From Paracoccus onubensis (GTDB lineage Bacteria; Pseudomonadota; Alphaproteobacteria; Rhodobacterales; Rhodobacteraceae): a stretch of 64,000 bases of DNA. Positions within the stretch are counted from its first letter, which is position 1. Each line of letters begins with the position of its first letter. This document shows, in pieces, positions 38,166 to 45,980 of this stretch. The translations under genes and the position numbers were made by a program. The notes below the pieces were generated by a model. It did not search any database. It was not told where the DNA came from and saw only the letters and a list, made by a program, of their open reading frames with translations. The stretch is from positions 89,538-153,537 of the forward strand of contig NZ_QZCG01000013.1 of NCBI RefSeq assembly GCF_003591515.1. The letters run 5' to 3'.

Positions 38166-38701
38166 CGGTTATGTCTCATCATCTCAGCATCGGCTGCGGT
38201 GATACGGCGCAATCCAAACAGCCAGCGTGATCCCAGAACCACCAGCGGATAGAATCCGACAGTCTGAATATATTGCAATGAGATTTTGGTCAGCGAAGGG
38301 ACGGGAAGAACAAAAACCAACTGCAACACACGATATCCCAACATCATCACCCCGATCATGATTGAGACCCGCAGCCATTCAACCATAAATGGCTGATCCC
38401 GCCAACGCGCCTCACGCGAGCGTGTATACTCGCTTGCCAGAAGAACAATTGCGGTCCAAAGGCCCAAAGGACGAAGCAACAGGATATCTTCAAGCAGGAA
38501 AACTCCGGCGATGCCCACCGCCGCAAGCTGATCCGGGCGGCGCAAGAGCCATGCGAATAACAGGCAGATGGCCAGGTCGGGACCGGGCTGACCGATTTCC
38601 CCTGCCCGAAGCGGCATCAGCCGCGCAAACAGGATCACAAGCTGGCAAAGGATGAACAGACCCGAACCTATCAGGATCTGTTTGCGCATATTCTCGATCA
38701 C
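38162..38701 (-). CDS. mreD: Rod shape-determining protein MreD
   Basis: Small inner-membrane protein of 179 residues with five or six helices and few polar residues, the usual MreD character. The conserved early segment is RLMPLRAGEIGQPGPDLAICLL. It couples MreC and the cytoskeletal MreB to the elongasome. Its ATG overlaps the mreC stop by 4 nt and its stop overlaps mrdA, so translation is chained through the operon. Confidence 0.85.
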   Translation of the reverse strand: MIENMRKQILIGSGLFILCQLVILFARLMPLRAGEIGQPGPDLAICLLFAWLLRRPDQLAAVGIAGVFLLEDILLLRPLGLWTAIVLLASEYTRSREARWRDQPFMVEWLRVSIMIGVMMLGYRVLQLVFVLPVPSLTKISLQYIQTVGFYPLVVLGSRWLFGLRRITAADAEMMRHNR

Positions 38702-39639
38702 TGCCCGGATCCGTCCGGCTGCAATTCCGCATTCAGATCGTCAACGGGTGCATGTCCGGGCCAGTTCGGTCCCATGGGAACCGGCTCGTTTCCGGGCAGG
38801 ACCAGCCCGCCTGCGTCATTCATCTGCTCTTCCGGATGTGAGCGAATGACCCGCAAAAACTCCAGTCGCCCATAATCCGCAGCCAACCGAAGCCGTGTTC
38901 GGCCATCGGCGCCCTGAGCAACCTGACCGACCAGCAATCCCGAAGGGAAAACGCCGCCATCGCCAGAGGTCACGGCCCTGTCGCCGGCACGGACGTTATC
39001 GGGCTGTTCGATGAATTCCAGCAAAGGGTAAGAACTGTTATCCCCCACAAGCAGGGCATGCACCCCGGAAGGCTGGATCGTCACGGGCAACCGCGATGAC
39101 GGATCGGTCAGCAACATAACCCGGCTGGTTCGCTGCCCGATACCCGAAATCCGTCCCACCAACCCCAGACCGTCCATTGTTGCCCAACCATCGATGATCC
39201 CGTCGCGCTTGCCGACATTCAGCAGCACCGATTGCCGGAAGGCCGATCCCGAATCCACCATGACGACCCCGGTCACACTGGTCAGAGCCGGATCGATGCG
39301 CACTTCGTTAAGCGCCAGAAGCTTGGAGTTTTCCTCTTGCAGGGTAACTGCCGCTTCCTTCCACTCTGCGGCTTTCCTCAGCTCCCGGCGCAATTCCTGG
39401 TTCTGTTCATAAAGCCGCGCATAGGACTGGAACCCCGCGACCATCTCACTGACACGCGTGACCGGCACCATTGCCCATTCGAAGCCGGGCACGATCCGAT
39501 CTACCAGCGCGGTCCGCATTCTCTCGGCACGCGGGCTATCGATCCGCCAGAACAGGAAAAGACCAATCAGTGCAATCGCCATCAGCGCGATCAGAACGCG
39601 GCGAATGGGTGCGACAAAATCCGGTCCCTTCTGCGCCAT
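38698..39639 (-). CDS. mreC: Rod shape-determining protein MreC
   Basis: Bitopic periplasmic scaffold of 313 residues. A short cytoplasmic part and one membrane helix (VLIALMAIALIGLFLFW, about 15-31) are followed by a coiled coil (about 75-110: QNQELRRELRKAAEWKEAAV) and beta domains starting with TGVVMVDSGSAFRQ. The C-terminal 45 residues are Pro/acid-rich and likely disordered, an extension beyond the E. coli protein core. It lies 22 nt after mreB and overlaps mreD by 4 nt. Confidence 0.93.
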   Translation of the reverse strand: MAQKGPDFVAPIRRVLIALMAIALIGLFLFWRIDSPRAERMRTALVDRIVPGFEWAMVPVTRVSEMVAGFQSYARLYEQNQELRRELRKAAEWKEAAVTLQEENSKLLALNEVRIDPALTSVTGVVMVDSGSAFRQSVLLNVGKRDGIIDGWATMDGLGLVGRISGIGQRTSRVMLLTDPSSRLPVTIQPSGVHALLVGDNSSYPLLEFIEQPDNVRAGDRAVTSGDGGVFPSGLLVGQVAQGADGRTRLRLAADYGRLEFLRVIRSHPEEQMNDAGGLVLPGNEPVPMGPNWPGHAPVDDLNAELQPDGSGQ

Positions 39640-39661
39640 TCAGCGCCTCCGCGCCAATATT

Positions 39662-40696
39662 TCAGCTTTCGTAGTCTATCACATGACGCAGCTGTTTTTC
39701 ATATTCCAATGCCTTGCCCGTGCCCAGCGCCACGCAGCTCATCGGCTGATCGGCAAGGCTGATCGACAGGCCGGTCTGTTCGCGCAGCGCCAGATCCAGC
39801 TCTCCCAGCATCGCGCCGCCACCGGTCAGGATCACGCCGCGATCAACGATATCCGCCGCCAGATCCGGAGGTGTGGATTCAAGCGCAACCATCACCGCTT
39901 CACAGATCGACTGCATCGGCTCGGTCAGGGCTTCGGCGATCATCGCCTGACTGATCTCGATTTCCTTCGGGATCCCGTTCAGAAGATCGCGGCCACGCAC
40001 CATCAGCGTTGCCCCCCTGCCGTCATCCGGCATCCGCGCCGTTCCGATCGAGGTCTTGATACGCTCGGCCGTCGAATCGCCGATCAGAAGGTTCTGGTTG
40101 CGGCGCAGGTAATTGATGATCGACTCGTCCATCCGGTCGCCGCCGATCCGGACCGAGCGCGCATAGACCACATCACCCAAAGACAGAACCGCAACTTCGG
40201 TCGTGCCGCCGCCGATATCCACGACCATACTGCCGGTCGGTTCGGTAATCGGCATACCCGCACCGATGGCCGCAGCAATGGGTTCCGCGATCAGCCCGGC
40301 CTTGCGGGCACCTGCCGACAGAACCGACTGCCGGATCGCCCGCTTTTCCACCGGGGTCGCGCCATGAGGTACGCAAACGATGATCTTTGGCTTCGAGAAG
40401 GTCGTGCGCTTGAACACTTTCTTGATGAAATGCTTGATCATCTGCTCGGCGCTGTCGAAATCGGCAATCACGCCTTCACGCATCGGCCGGATCGCTTCGA
40501 TGCTGCCCGGCGTCCGGCCCAGCATCAGTTTGGCGTCCTCGCCCACGGCCAGAACCTGCCGCTTTCCATCTTTGACGTGATATGAAACGACCGAGGGCTC
40601 GTTCAGAATGATCCCTTTGCCCTTGACGTAAATCAGCGTATTCGCTGTTCCAAGGTCGATTGCGATATCGGTCGAAAACAATCCCCCGAATGCCAT
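39662..40696 (-). CDS. mreB: Actin-like rod shape protein MreB
   Basis: Bacterial actin of 344 residues that orients cell-wall elongation. Phosphate 1 motif DIAIDLGTANTLIY, connect/phosphate 2 region VVDIGGGTTEVAV, and adenosine motif ILTGGGAMLGELD are all present. The start at 40696 follows GAAAGGAAG and gives the usual MAFGG opening with a membrane-binding N-terminus; a 34-codon longer frame is unlikely. First gene of the operon. Rod morphology or at least MreB-driven growth is implied, even though many Paracoccus are coccoid. Confidence 0.97.
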   Translation of the reverse strand: MAFGGLFSTDIAIDLGTANTLIYVKGKGIILNEPSVVSYHVKDGKRQVLAVGEDAKLMLGRTPGSIEAIRPMREGVIADFDSAEQMIKHFIKKVFKRTTFSKPKIIVCVPHGATPVEKRAIRQSVLSAGARKAGLIAEPIAAAIGAGMPITEPTGSMVVDIGGGTTEVAVLSLGDVVYARSVRIGGDRMDESIINYLRRNQNLLIGDSTAERIKTSIGTARMPDDGRGATLMVRGRDLLNGIPKEIEISQAMIAEALTEPMQSICEAVMVALESTPPDLAADIVDRGVILTGGGAMLGELDLALREQTGLSISLADQPMSCVALGTGKALEYEKQLRHVIDYES

Positions 40697-40937
40697 GCCT
40701 GTCTTCCTTTCGCGCCGGTTTTTCCGGCCTTGCCCCATTTTTACCGCCACTACCGCCCTGCCCGTGGAATCGCACGGGATAAAGAAGCGTTGCCCCATAT
40801 AGAGGCCTAATGCAGGTGACGAAAGCCCCAGTTGCAGCAGTTTGCGGCAATGTGCCCGGGAAGTCGGCCTAATTCACTCTTCCGCATCCGCTGCCACGTC
40901 AATCATGTTTCCGGGTTAACAGCACGGAAACAGAAAT

Positions 40938-40977
40938 CGCGGACCGGATGACCGGGCCTGATCGGGTCCGGTCCGCG
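40938..40977 (-). terminator. Probable leuA terminator hairpin
   Basis: CGCGGACCGG and CCGGTCCGCG are perfect 10-base arms around 20 nt that can pair further (ACC/GGT). It begins 7 nt after the leuA stop. On the minus strand it is followed by ATTTCTGTTTCCG, moderately T-rich. Confidence 0.6.
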
Positions 40978-40983
40978 AACGCG

Positions 40984-42546
40984 CTAATGCGAATACATGC
41001 TGATCTGTTTCGCGTCGCTGTCCTTGCCAGTCTGCGCGCGCCGTACGATCAACCGGTTCAGGGCCCCGACATAGGCCTTGACCGAGGCAAGGATAGTGTC
41101 GGTATCCGCAGATTGCCCGGTCACGATCCGGCCCTCTTCCTCCATCCGCACGCTGACGGTCGCCTGTGCGTCGGTGCCTTCGGTCACGGCATGAACCTGA
41201 TACAGCTGCAATACCGCCTGATGCGGGAAAATATCCTTCACCGCGTTAAAGCAGGCATCCACCGGCCCGTCGCCGGTCGCGTGAACCGTCTTTTCCTTGC
41301 CATCCACGATCATCGTCAGATCGGCCGACTGGCCATCGCTGCCGCAAACCACCCGCAGATGCTTGACTTGCAGATAATCGTCGCCGGTATTCGCGGCGGC
41401 ATCCTGCACCAGGGCGACGATATCATCGTCATAGACCTCTTTCTTGCGATCGGCCAAAGCCTTGAAGCGCACGAAGATATCCTTGAGCTGGTTATCACCC
41501 ACCTCATAGCCCAGTTCATTCAGCTTCGATCGCAGGGCGGCGCGGCCCGAATGCTTACCCATGGCGATATTGGCTGCGTTCAGACCAATATCCGCGGGTT
41601 TCATGATCTCGAATGTCTCGACATTCTTCAGCACGCCATCCTGATGGATGCCGGATTCGTGCAGGAAGGCGTTCTTGCCGACGATGGCCTTGTTGAACTG
41701 CACCGGAAAGCCCGAGACCTGAGAAACCCTGCGCGACAGACCCATGATTTTCGTCGTGTCGATATTCGTGTTGTACGGCATGATGTCATTGCGTACCCGC
41801 AGCGCCATCACCACCTCTTCCAGCGCGGTATTCCCCGCACGTTCGCCCAATCCGTTGATCGTGCATTCGATCTGCCGCGCACCGGCTTCGACGGCCGCCA
41901 GCGAGTTCGCCGTGGCCATGCCCAAATCGTTATGGCAATGGGTGGCGAAAATCACCTCATCCGCGCCGGGCACCCGTTCCCGCAACATCCGGATCAGATC
42001 GGCGCTTTCACGCGGCGCGGTATAACCTACCGTATCGGGAATATTGATCGTGGTCGCACCGCATCTGATGGCGATTTCGACCACCCGGCACAGGTAATCA
42101 TGCTCGGTCCTTGTCGCATCCATGGGTGACCATTGCACATTGTCGCAGAGGTTGCGGGCATGGGTCACGGTTTGCTCGATCCGTTCGGCCATCTGGTCCT
42201 GGTCCAGATTGGGAATGGCTCGATGCAACGGTGAAGTACCGATAAAGGTATGGATTCGTGGCTGTTTCGCGTGTCTTATCGCTTCCCAGCAGCGATCGAT
42301 ATCGGGGATTTGCGCCCGCGCCAGCCCGCATATGACGCTGTATTGCGCCTGTTTTGCGATATCGCTGACGGCGGCAAAATCGCCCTCGGACGCAATGGGG
42401 AAGCCCGCCTCGATGATATCCACCTTCATCTCGTCCAGCATCTGGGCGATTTCCAGCTTTTCGGCATGGCTCATCGTCGCGCCCGGCGATTGTTCGCCGT
42501 CGCGCAGGGTGGTGTCGAAAATATAAACACGATTCTGATCGGTCAT
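40984..42546 (-). CDS. leuA: 2-isopropylmalate synthase
   Basis: Condenses acetyl-CoA with 2-oxoisovalerate in the first committed step of leucine synthesis. The protein has 520 residues: catalytic TIM barrel with DTTLRDGEQSPG (residues 11-22) and the metal-binding HCHNDLGMATANS, then GARQIECTINGLGERAGN, a linker and a C-terminal LeuA allosteric domain that binds leucine. It is a type I enzyme without frame defects. It is monocistronic here and preceded by a 32-codon leucine-rich leader ORF (42618-42716), so both feedback inhibition and attenuation by leucine are likely. Confidence 0.96.
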   Translation of the reverse strand: MTDQNRVYIFDTTLRDGEQSPGATMSHAEKLEIAQMLDEMKVDIIEAGFPIASEGDFAAVSDIAKQAQYSVICGLARAQIPDIDRCWEAIRHAKQPRIHTFIGTSPLHRAIPNLDQDQMAERIEQTVTHARNLCDNVQWSPMDATRTEHDYLCRVVEIAIRCGATTINIPDTVGYTAPRESADLIRMLRERVPGADEVIFATHCHNDLGMATANSLAAVEAGARQIECTINGLGERAGNTALEEVVMALRVRNDIMPYNTNIDTTKIMGLSRRVSQVSGFPVQFNKAIVGKNAFLHESGIHQDGVLKNVETFEIMKPADIGLNAANIAMGKHSGRAALRSKLNELGYEVGDNQLKDIFVRFKALADRKKEVYDDDIVALVQDAAANTGDDYLQVKHLRVVCGSDGQSADLTMIVDGKEKTVHATGDGPVDACFNAVKDIFPHQAVLQLYQVHAVTEGTDAQATVSVRMEEEGRIVTGQSADTDTILASVKAYVGALNRLIVRRAQTGKDSDAKQISMYSH

Positions 42547-42576
42547 GGTCGTCTCTTACGCTTGAGTTTCAGGAAC

Positions 42577-42621
42577 CCGGGCCGATGACCAGACTGAGCG
42601 GAGGCCCGGAGACCCGCTCAG
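42577..42621 (-). promoter_or_regulatory. Attenuator-like alternative stems between leader peptide and leuA
   Basis: Two stems compete. Stem A: CTGAGCGG with CCGCTCAG (42614-42621 and 42594-42601), its proximal arm covering the leader stop codon. Stem B: the loop of stem A (CCGGGCC on the minus strand, 42603-42609) pairs with GGCCCGG at 42577-42583. They cannot form together, the usual logic of amino-acid attenuation. No strong T-run follows stem B, so control could be of transcription or of translation initiation. Confidence 0.55.
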
Positions 42622-42716
42622 CGCAGCGTAAGAAGAAGCAGACCACGGAAATTCACGGCCGGAAACGCGCCCCACGGGGCGGCAGAGGCAGTGATGATGT
42701 GTCGTTTCCGAGTCAT
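42618..42716 (-). CDS. leuL: leu operon leader peptide
   Basis: An untracked ORF of 32 codons ending 71 nt before leuA. It begins MTRKRHIITASAAPW and ends RGLLLLTLR-stop. Five of its last seven codons are Leu (CTG CTT CTT CTT, then ACG, then CTG), a cluster far beyond chance and diagnostic of a leucine-sensing leader. When leucyl-tRNA is scarce the ribosome would stall on this run and alter the choice between the stems listed at 42577-42621. No strong ribosome site is visible, which is common for such leaders. Leader-peptide control of leu genes is known in alphaproteobacteria; this particular one is read directly from the sequence. Confidence 0.8.
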   Translation of the reverse strand: MTRKRHIITASAAPWGAFPAVNFRGLLLLTLR

Positions 42717-42918
42717 GCCGCAGAATATGCCGCTAAGATTCCGGTTTGAAAAGAGGAAAAACATATCTTGTCCCGGCGGGTCATCCTGCGCTGAGCGGCA
42801 GCACCTGGCGCGTTCAAGTACTTACCGACCGCCCGGACCGGCACGTTTTCACTTAAGCGTTACATTTTTTCTGGCCCAAAAGCCTTTCCCCGGCCTATCC
42901 TCGATCCATCAACAATAA

Positions 42919-42933
42919 TGATAAACGTTATCA
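42919..42933 (+). promoter_or_regulatory. Palindrome directly before usp (Fur/Mur-box-like)
   Basis: TGATAA-ACG-TTATCA is a perfect palindrome 10 nt before the usp ATG, abutting AGGAGG. The longer stretch AATAATGATAAACGTTATC matches the classic 19-bp Fur box at about 16 positions. A regulator bound here would block translation start or transcription; the identity of the regulator is inferred only from resemblance. Confidence 0.4.
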
Positions 42934-42942
42934 GGAGGTAGA

Positions 42943-43377
42943 ATGTCACGCAAAATCATCGTTGGTTTTGACGGAAGTCCGGCATCCCAGCGTGCCCTGG
43001 ATTTCGCCATCACCCGCGCCAAGGCGCAGGGCGATGGCATCGTCATCGCGCATATATTGGAATGGTCTCCCTACAGTTTCCTGACTCCGGAAGAGCTGGC
43101 AGAGCGACACAAACGCCGCAAGAACGAGTTGGAGCGCGCGGAGAAGGCAATCCTTGCTCCGATGGTGGCGCGGGTCGAAGAACAGGGCGTCCCGGTCACG
43201 ACGGCCCTGAAATACGGCCATATCGCCGAAACGCTCGTGCAAATCGCAAAAACCGAGGATGCAGCCATGATCATGATCGGCAGAATGGGGCATTCGGGCC
43301 TGTCGTCACGCATCTTCGGCTCGGTCGCCGGTACGCTGGCACAGGTCGCCCCGGTTCCAGTCACGATTGTGCCCTGA
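42943..43377 (+). CDS. Universal stress protein (UspA family)
   Basis: Cytoplasmic stress protein of 144 residues with the ATP-binding Usp signature: IIVGFDGSPASQRAL at the start and GRMGHSGLSSRIFGSVAG (G-2x-G-9x-G-S) near the end, so it belongs to the nucleotide-binding class. AGGAGGT gives a strong ribosome site. It is separated by 19 nt from the alanine symporter gene and probably cotranscribed with it; Usp proteins often travel with transporters and may tune them. Confidence 0.92.
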   Translation: MSRKIIVGFDGSPASQRALDFAITRAKAQGDGIVIAHILEWSPYSFLTPEELAERHKRRKNELERAEKAILAPMVARVEEQGVPVTTALKYGHIAETLVQIAKTEDAAMIMIGRMGHSGLSSRIFGSVAGTLAQVAPVPVTIVP

Positions 43378-43396
43378 ACGGCAAGGAGTTTCCATC

Positions 43397-44965
43397 ATGA
43401 CATTACGTGCAGCACAACTGCTTTTCGCCGCGATTGCGTTGACCATTGCTGGAACCGCGCCCACGCTGGCACAAGGTTTCGAAGAACAGTTCGACACATA
43501 TTTCGGCCACGCAACGGGTTGGTTCGTCAATATCATCTTCTATTCCTTCGATATCGGAGGGATTTCCATCCCGTGGATCGTCGGATGGCTGGTTATCGGC
43601 GCGACCATCTTCACGATTTATTTCGGCTTTATCCAGTTCAGGATGGTGTCTCATGCCATTGCGCTGGTCAAAGGCGATTATTCCGATCCGAACGATGCGG
43701 GCGAGGTCAGTCATTTCCAGGCGCTCGCGACCGCGCTTTCCGGCACTGTCGGGCTTGGCAATATCGCCGGTGTGGCGGTCGCCGTCGGGATCGGCGGACC
43801 CGGAGCCACATTCTGGATGATCGTGGCGGGCCTGCTGGGCATGGCCTCGAAATTCACGGAATGTACGTTGGGCGTGAAATACCGCAATGAATACGAAGAC
43901 GGTACCGTCTCGGGCGGCCCGATGTATTACATGACCAAGGGTTTTGCCGAGCGCGGCCTGCCCGGCGGTAAATTCCTGGGCATCATGTTCGCGATCTTCT
44001 GTATCCTTGGCTCCTGGGGCGGGGGCAATATGTTCCAGTCCAATCAGGCCCATGCCCAGATCGCCAATGTGATGGGGTCGTTCGGAATCGAAAGCTTTCC
44101 CGGCTGGATTACCGGGCTGATCTTTGCGGTCATCGTGTTTCTGGTCATCATCGGCGGGTTGAAATCGATTGCGCAGGTAACCGAAAAGGTCGTGCCTTTC
44201 ATGGGCATCCTGTATGTCGGAACCGCAGTGGTCATCATCCTGATGAACTACGATATGATCGGAACCGCTTTCTCGCAGATCTTCGCCGGTGCCTTCACCG
44301 AAACCGGTATCGTCGGCGGCGCAATCGGCGCACTTATTCAGGGTTTCCGTCGCGCCGCGTTCTCGAACGAGGCGGGCGTCGGCTCCGCCGCCATCGCGCA
44401 CTCGGCGGTGCGCACCAAGGAGCCGGTTACCGAGGGTTTCGTATCGCTGCTTGAACCCTTTATCGATACGGTGGTTATCTGCACCATGACCGCCCTCGTC
44501 ATCATCATCACCGGCCAGCTTGTCTCCGACCCGGAAACCGGGCTGTTCGTTCTGAACGAAGCCGGCGACGCGATCAAGACAGTGGATGGCAGCAGCGGCG
44601 TTGAACTGACATCCGCCGCCTTCAGCAGCAACTTCAGCTGGTTCCGCTACCTGCTGGTCATCGCGGTGGTGCTGTTCGCCTTCTCGACCATGATTTCCTG
44701 GAGCTATTACGGCCTGAAAGCATGGACCTATCTGTTCGGTGAGGGGCAGACGAAAGAGATCATCTACAAACTGCTGTTCTGCTTCTTCGCCTTTCTGGGA
44801 GCGACAATTCAACTGGGTTCGGTGCTTGATTTCTCGGATGCGGCGATTTTCGCAATGGCCATACCCAATATCATCGCGCTGTATTGCCTGCTGCCGATCG
44901 TCAGAAAGGATATGAACAGCTATATCTCGCGCCTGCGTTCAGGCGAAATCAAGAAATTCGTCTGA
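43397..44965 (+). CDS. Alanine/glycine:cation symporter (AGCS family)
   Basis: Sodium- or proton-coupled amino-acid importer of 522 residues. Signatures are ATALSGTVGLGNIAGVAVAV (family signature near the N-terminal third), GGPMYYMTKGF and RRAAFSNEAGVGSAAIAHSA. The N-terminus carries a signal-peptide-like stretch (LLFAAIALTIAGTAPTLAQG) before the first true helix, an extension seen in some proteobacterial AGCS members. The loop containing DPETGLFVLNEAGDAIKT is also longer than usual. AAGGAG precedes the ATG at 43397. A strong terminator follows. Confidence 0.93.
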   Translation: MTLRAAQLLFAAIALTIAGTAPTLAQGFEEQFDTYFGHATGWFVNIIFYSFDIGGISIPWIVGWLVIGATIFTIYFGFIQFRMVSHAIALVKGDYSDPNDAGEVSHFQALATALSGTVGLGNIAGVAVAVGIGGPGATFWMIVAGLLGMASKFTECTLGVKYRNEYEDGTVSGGPMYYMTKGFAERGLPGGKFLGIMFAIFCILGSWGGGNMFQSNQAHAQIANVMGSFGIESFPGWITGLIFAVIVFLVIIGGLKSIAQVTEKVVPFMGILYVGTAVVIILMNYDMIGTAFSQIFAGAFTETGIVGGAIGALIQGFRRAAFSNEAGVGSAAIAHSAVRTKEPVTEGFVSLLEPFIDTVVICTMTALVIIITGQLVSDPETGLFVLNEAGDAIKTVDGSSGVELTSAAFSSNFSWFRYLLVIAVVLFAFSTMISWSYYGLKAWTYLFGEGQTKEIIYKLLFCFFAFLGATIQLGSVLDFSDAAIFAMAIPNIIALYCLLPIVRKDMNSYISRLRSGEIKKFV

Positions 44966-44989
44966 CGGCATCGGCAGACGAAGCGAACG

Positions 44990-45019
44990 GGGCGGGCGCA
45001 GCAAAGCGCCCGCCCTTTT
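44990..45019 (+). terminator. Rho-independent terminator after the alanine symporter
   Basis: GGGCGGGCGC and GCGCCCGCCC form a perfect 10-bp stem with loop AGCAAA, followed by TTTTC. This is a canonical intrinsic terminator and closes the usp-symporter unit. Confidence 0.85.
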
Positions 45020-45070
45020 CGGATCCGGGGGCCGTCGGAAACGATCAGGCCCTGGTTGCTCCGGCTTACG

Positions 45071-45322
45071 CTAGCGCCCGAGAGAGCAGATTGCCCCTTT
45101 TTCAATGGTATATTCCCGCGCCCCTTCACCCAGCTCCCGCGTCGCAAGCAGGCGATGCCCACCTTCCGCGCAGAAATGCGGCACATCGATTATGGCTGCC
45201 GGATCCGTCGCGATCAGCCTCAGCCTTGCCCCTTGCGGCAAGGGAAGCAACCGCTTGCGCAGCCGCAGCACCGGCAGCGGGCAAAGCAGGCCACGGGCAT
45301 CCACAAGATCGTTTTCACACAT
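45071..45322 (-). CDS. TusA/SirA family sulfur carrier protein
   Basis: Protein of 83 residues. The conserved Cys14 lies in DARGLLCPLPVLRLRKRL, the family signature, and ATDPAAIIDVPHFC continues the two-layer alpha/beta sandwich with a second cysteine. TusA relays persulfide sulfur from a cysteine desulfurase to tRNA thiolation or to molybdenum cofactor enzymes. No tus partners are present. It lies upstream of nothing on its strand and is convergent with the alanine symporter gene; the response regulator is 33 nt upstream. Confidence 0.9.
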   Translation of the reverse strand: MCENDLVDARGLLCPLPVLRLRKRLLPLPQGARLRLIATDPAAIIDVPHFCAEGGHRLLATRELGEGAREYTIEKGAICSLGR

Positions 45323-45355
45323 GAAAAGGCACCCAAATCTCGGGCGGATATGGCA

Positions 45356-45979
45356 TTATACGCCACTTTCCAGCGCAAATTTCATCAGCCCGTTGATCCC
45401 GTCGACATCCAGTTTCTTCTTGAGAGAAGAAGACGTGTTGGCCGCCGTCTTGTAGCTGACGCCCAGTTCATCTGCGATAGCTTGCAGACTAAGGCCGCGT
45501 CCGATCAATGTCAGTACCTGCCGTTCGCGATCGGATAACGCACCCAGCGGATCGGCCGATGCCCCGGCACGCAGAGTGGCCAGCGCAACCGCCTGCTTGG
45601 CCGACAGATAGAACTCTCCGGCTTCCAGCCTGTATACGGCATCGCGGAACTCGGCAGGTGGGGCGTTTTTCGACAGGAAGCCATGCGCGCCGGATTGCAA
45701 GGCCCGCGCAGCGAAACCGGTCTGATCGTTCATCGAGAAGATCAGGATTCGCGCATCCGGAGCCGCTTCCTTCAAAGGAGCGATAAGATCCAGCCCATCC
45801 TTTCCGGGCAGGCTGATATCCAGCACGATCAATGCGGGCGCAGACCCATCGGCCAGCTGTGCCAGCGCTTCCTCGCCAGACATTGCTTGTCCGACCGGAT
45901 CATATCCCAGGTCGCGCAGCAGCCGGCTGGCACCGAGATGGGTGATCGGATGATCGTCGATGACTAATGCGCTTTTCAT
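45356..45979 (-). CDS. Response regulator, NarL/FixJ (LuxR) type
   Basis: Transcription factor of 207 residues. The receiver has Asp8/Asp9, phosphoacceptor Asp54 (LIVLDISLPGKDG) and Lys104 (FLSKNAPP). The output domain is a LuxR HTH (LSDRERQVLTLIGRGLSLQ, then IADELGVSYKTAANTSSSL). It begins 1 nt after the stop of the adjacent sensor kinase, so the two are coupled. The recognition helix contains an unusual Ala-Asn-Thr run (KTAANTSSSLKKKL) where NarL members usually have TVKNH. Regulon unknown. Confidence 0.92.
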   Translation of the reverse strand: MKSALVIDDHPITHLGASRLLRDLGYDPVGQAMSGEEALAQLADGSAPALIVLDISLPGKDGLDLIAPLKEAAPDARILIFSMNDQTGFAARALQSGAHGFLSKNAPPAEFRDAVYRLEAGEFYLSAKQAVALATLRAGASADPLGALSDRERQVLTLIGRGLSLQAIADELGVSYKTAANTSSSLKKKLDVDGINGLMKFALESGV

Positions 45980-45980
45980 A

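Noticed and set aside
42901..42914. FNR box in front of usp
   Set aside because: TCGATCCATCAA lacks the correct half-site and spacing.
43403..44812. 469-residue minus-strand frame over the alanine symporter
   Set aside because: Shadow of the AGCS gene; composition dominated by Asp/His/Arg from reversed hydrophobic codons.
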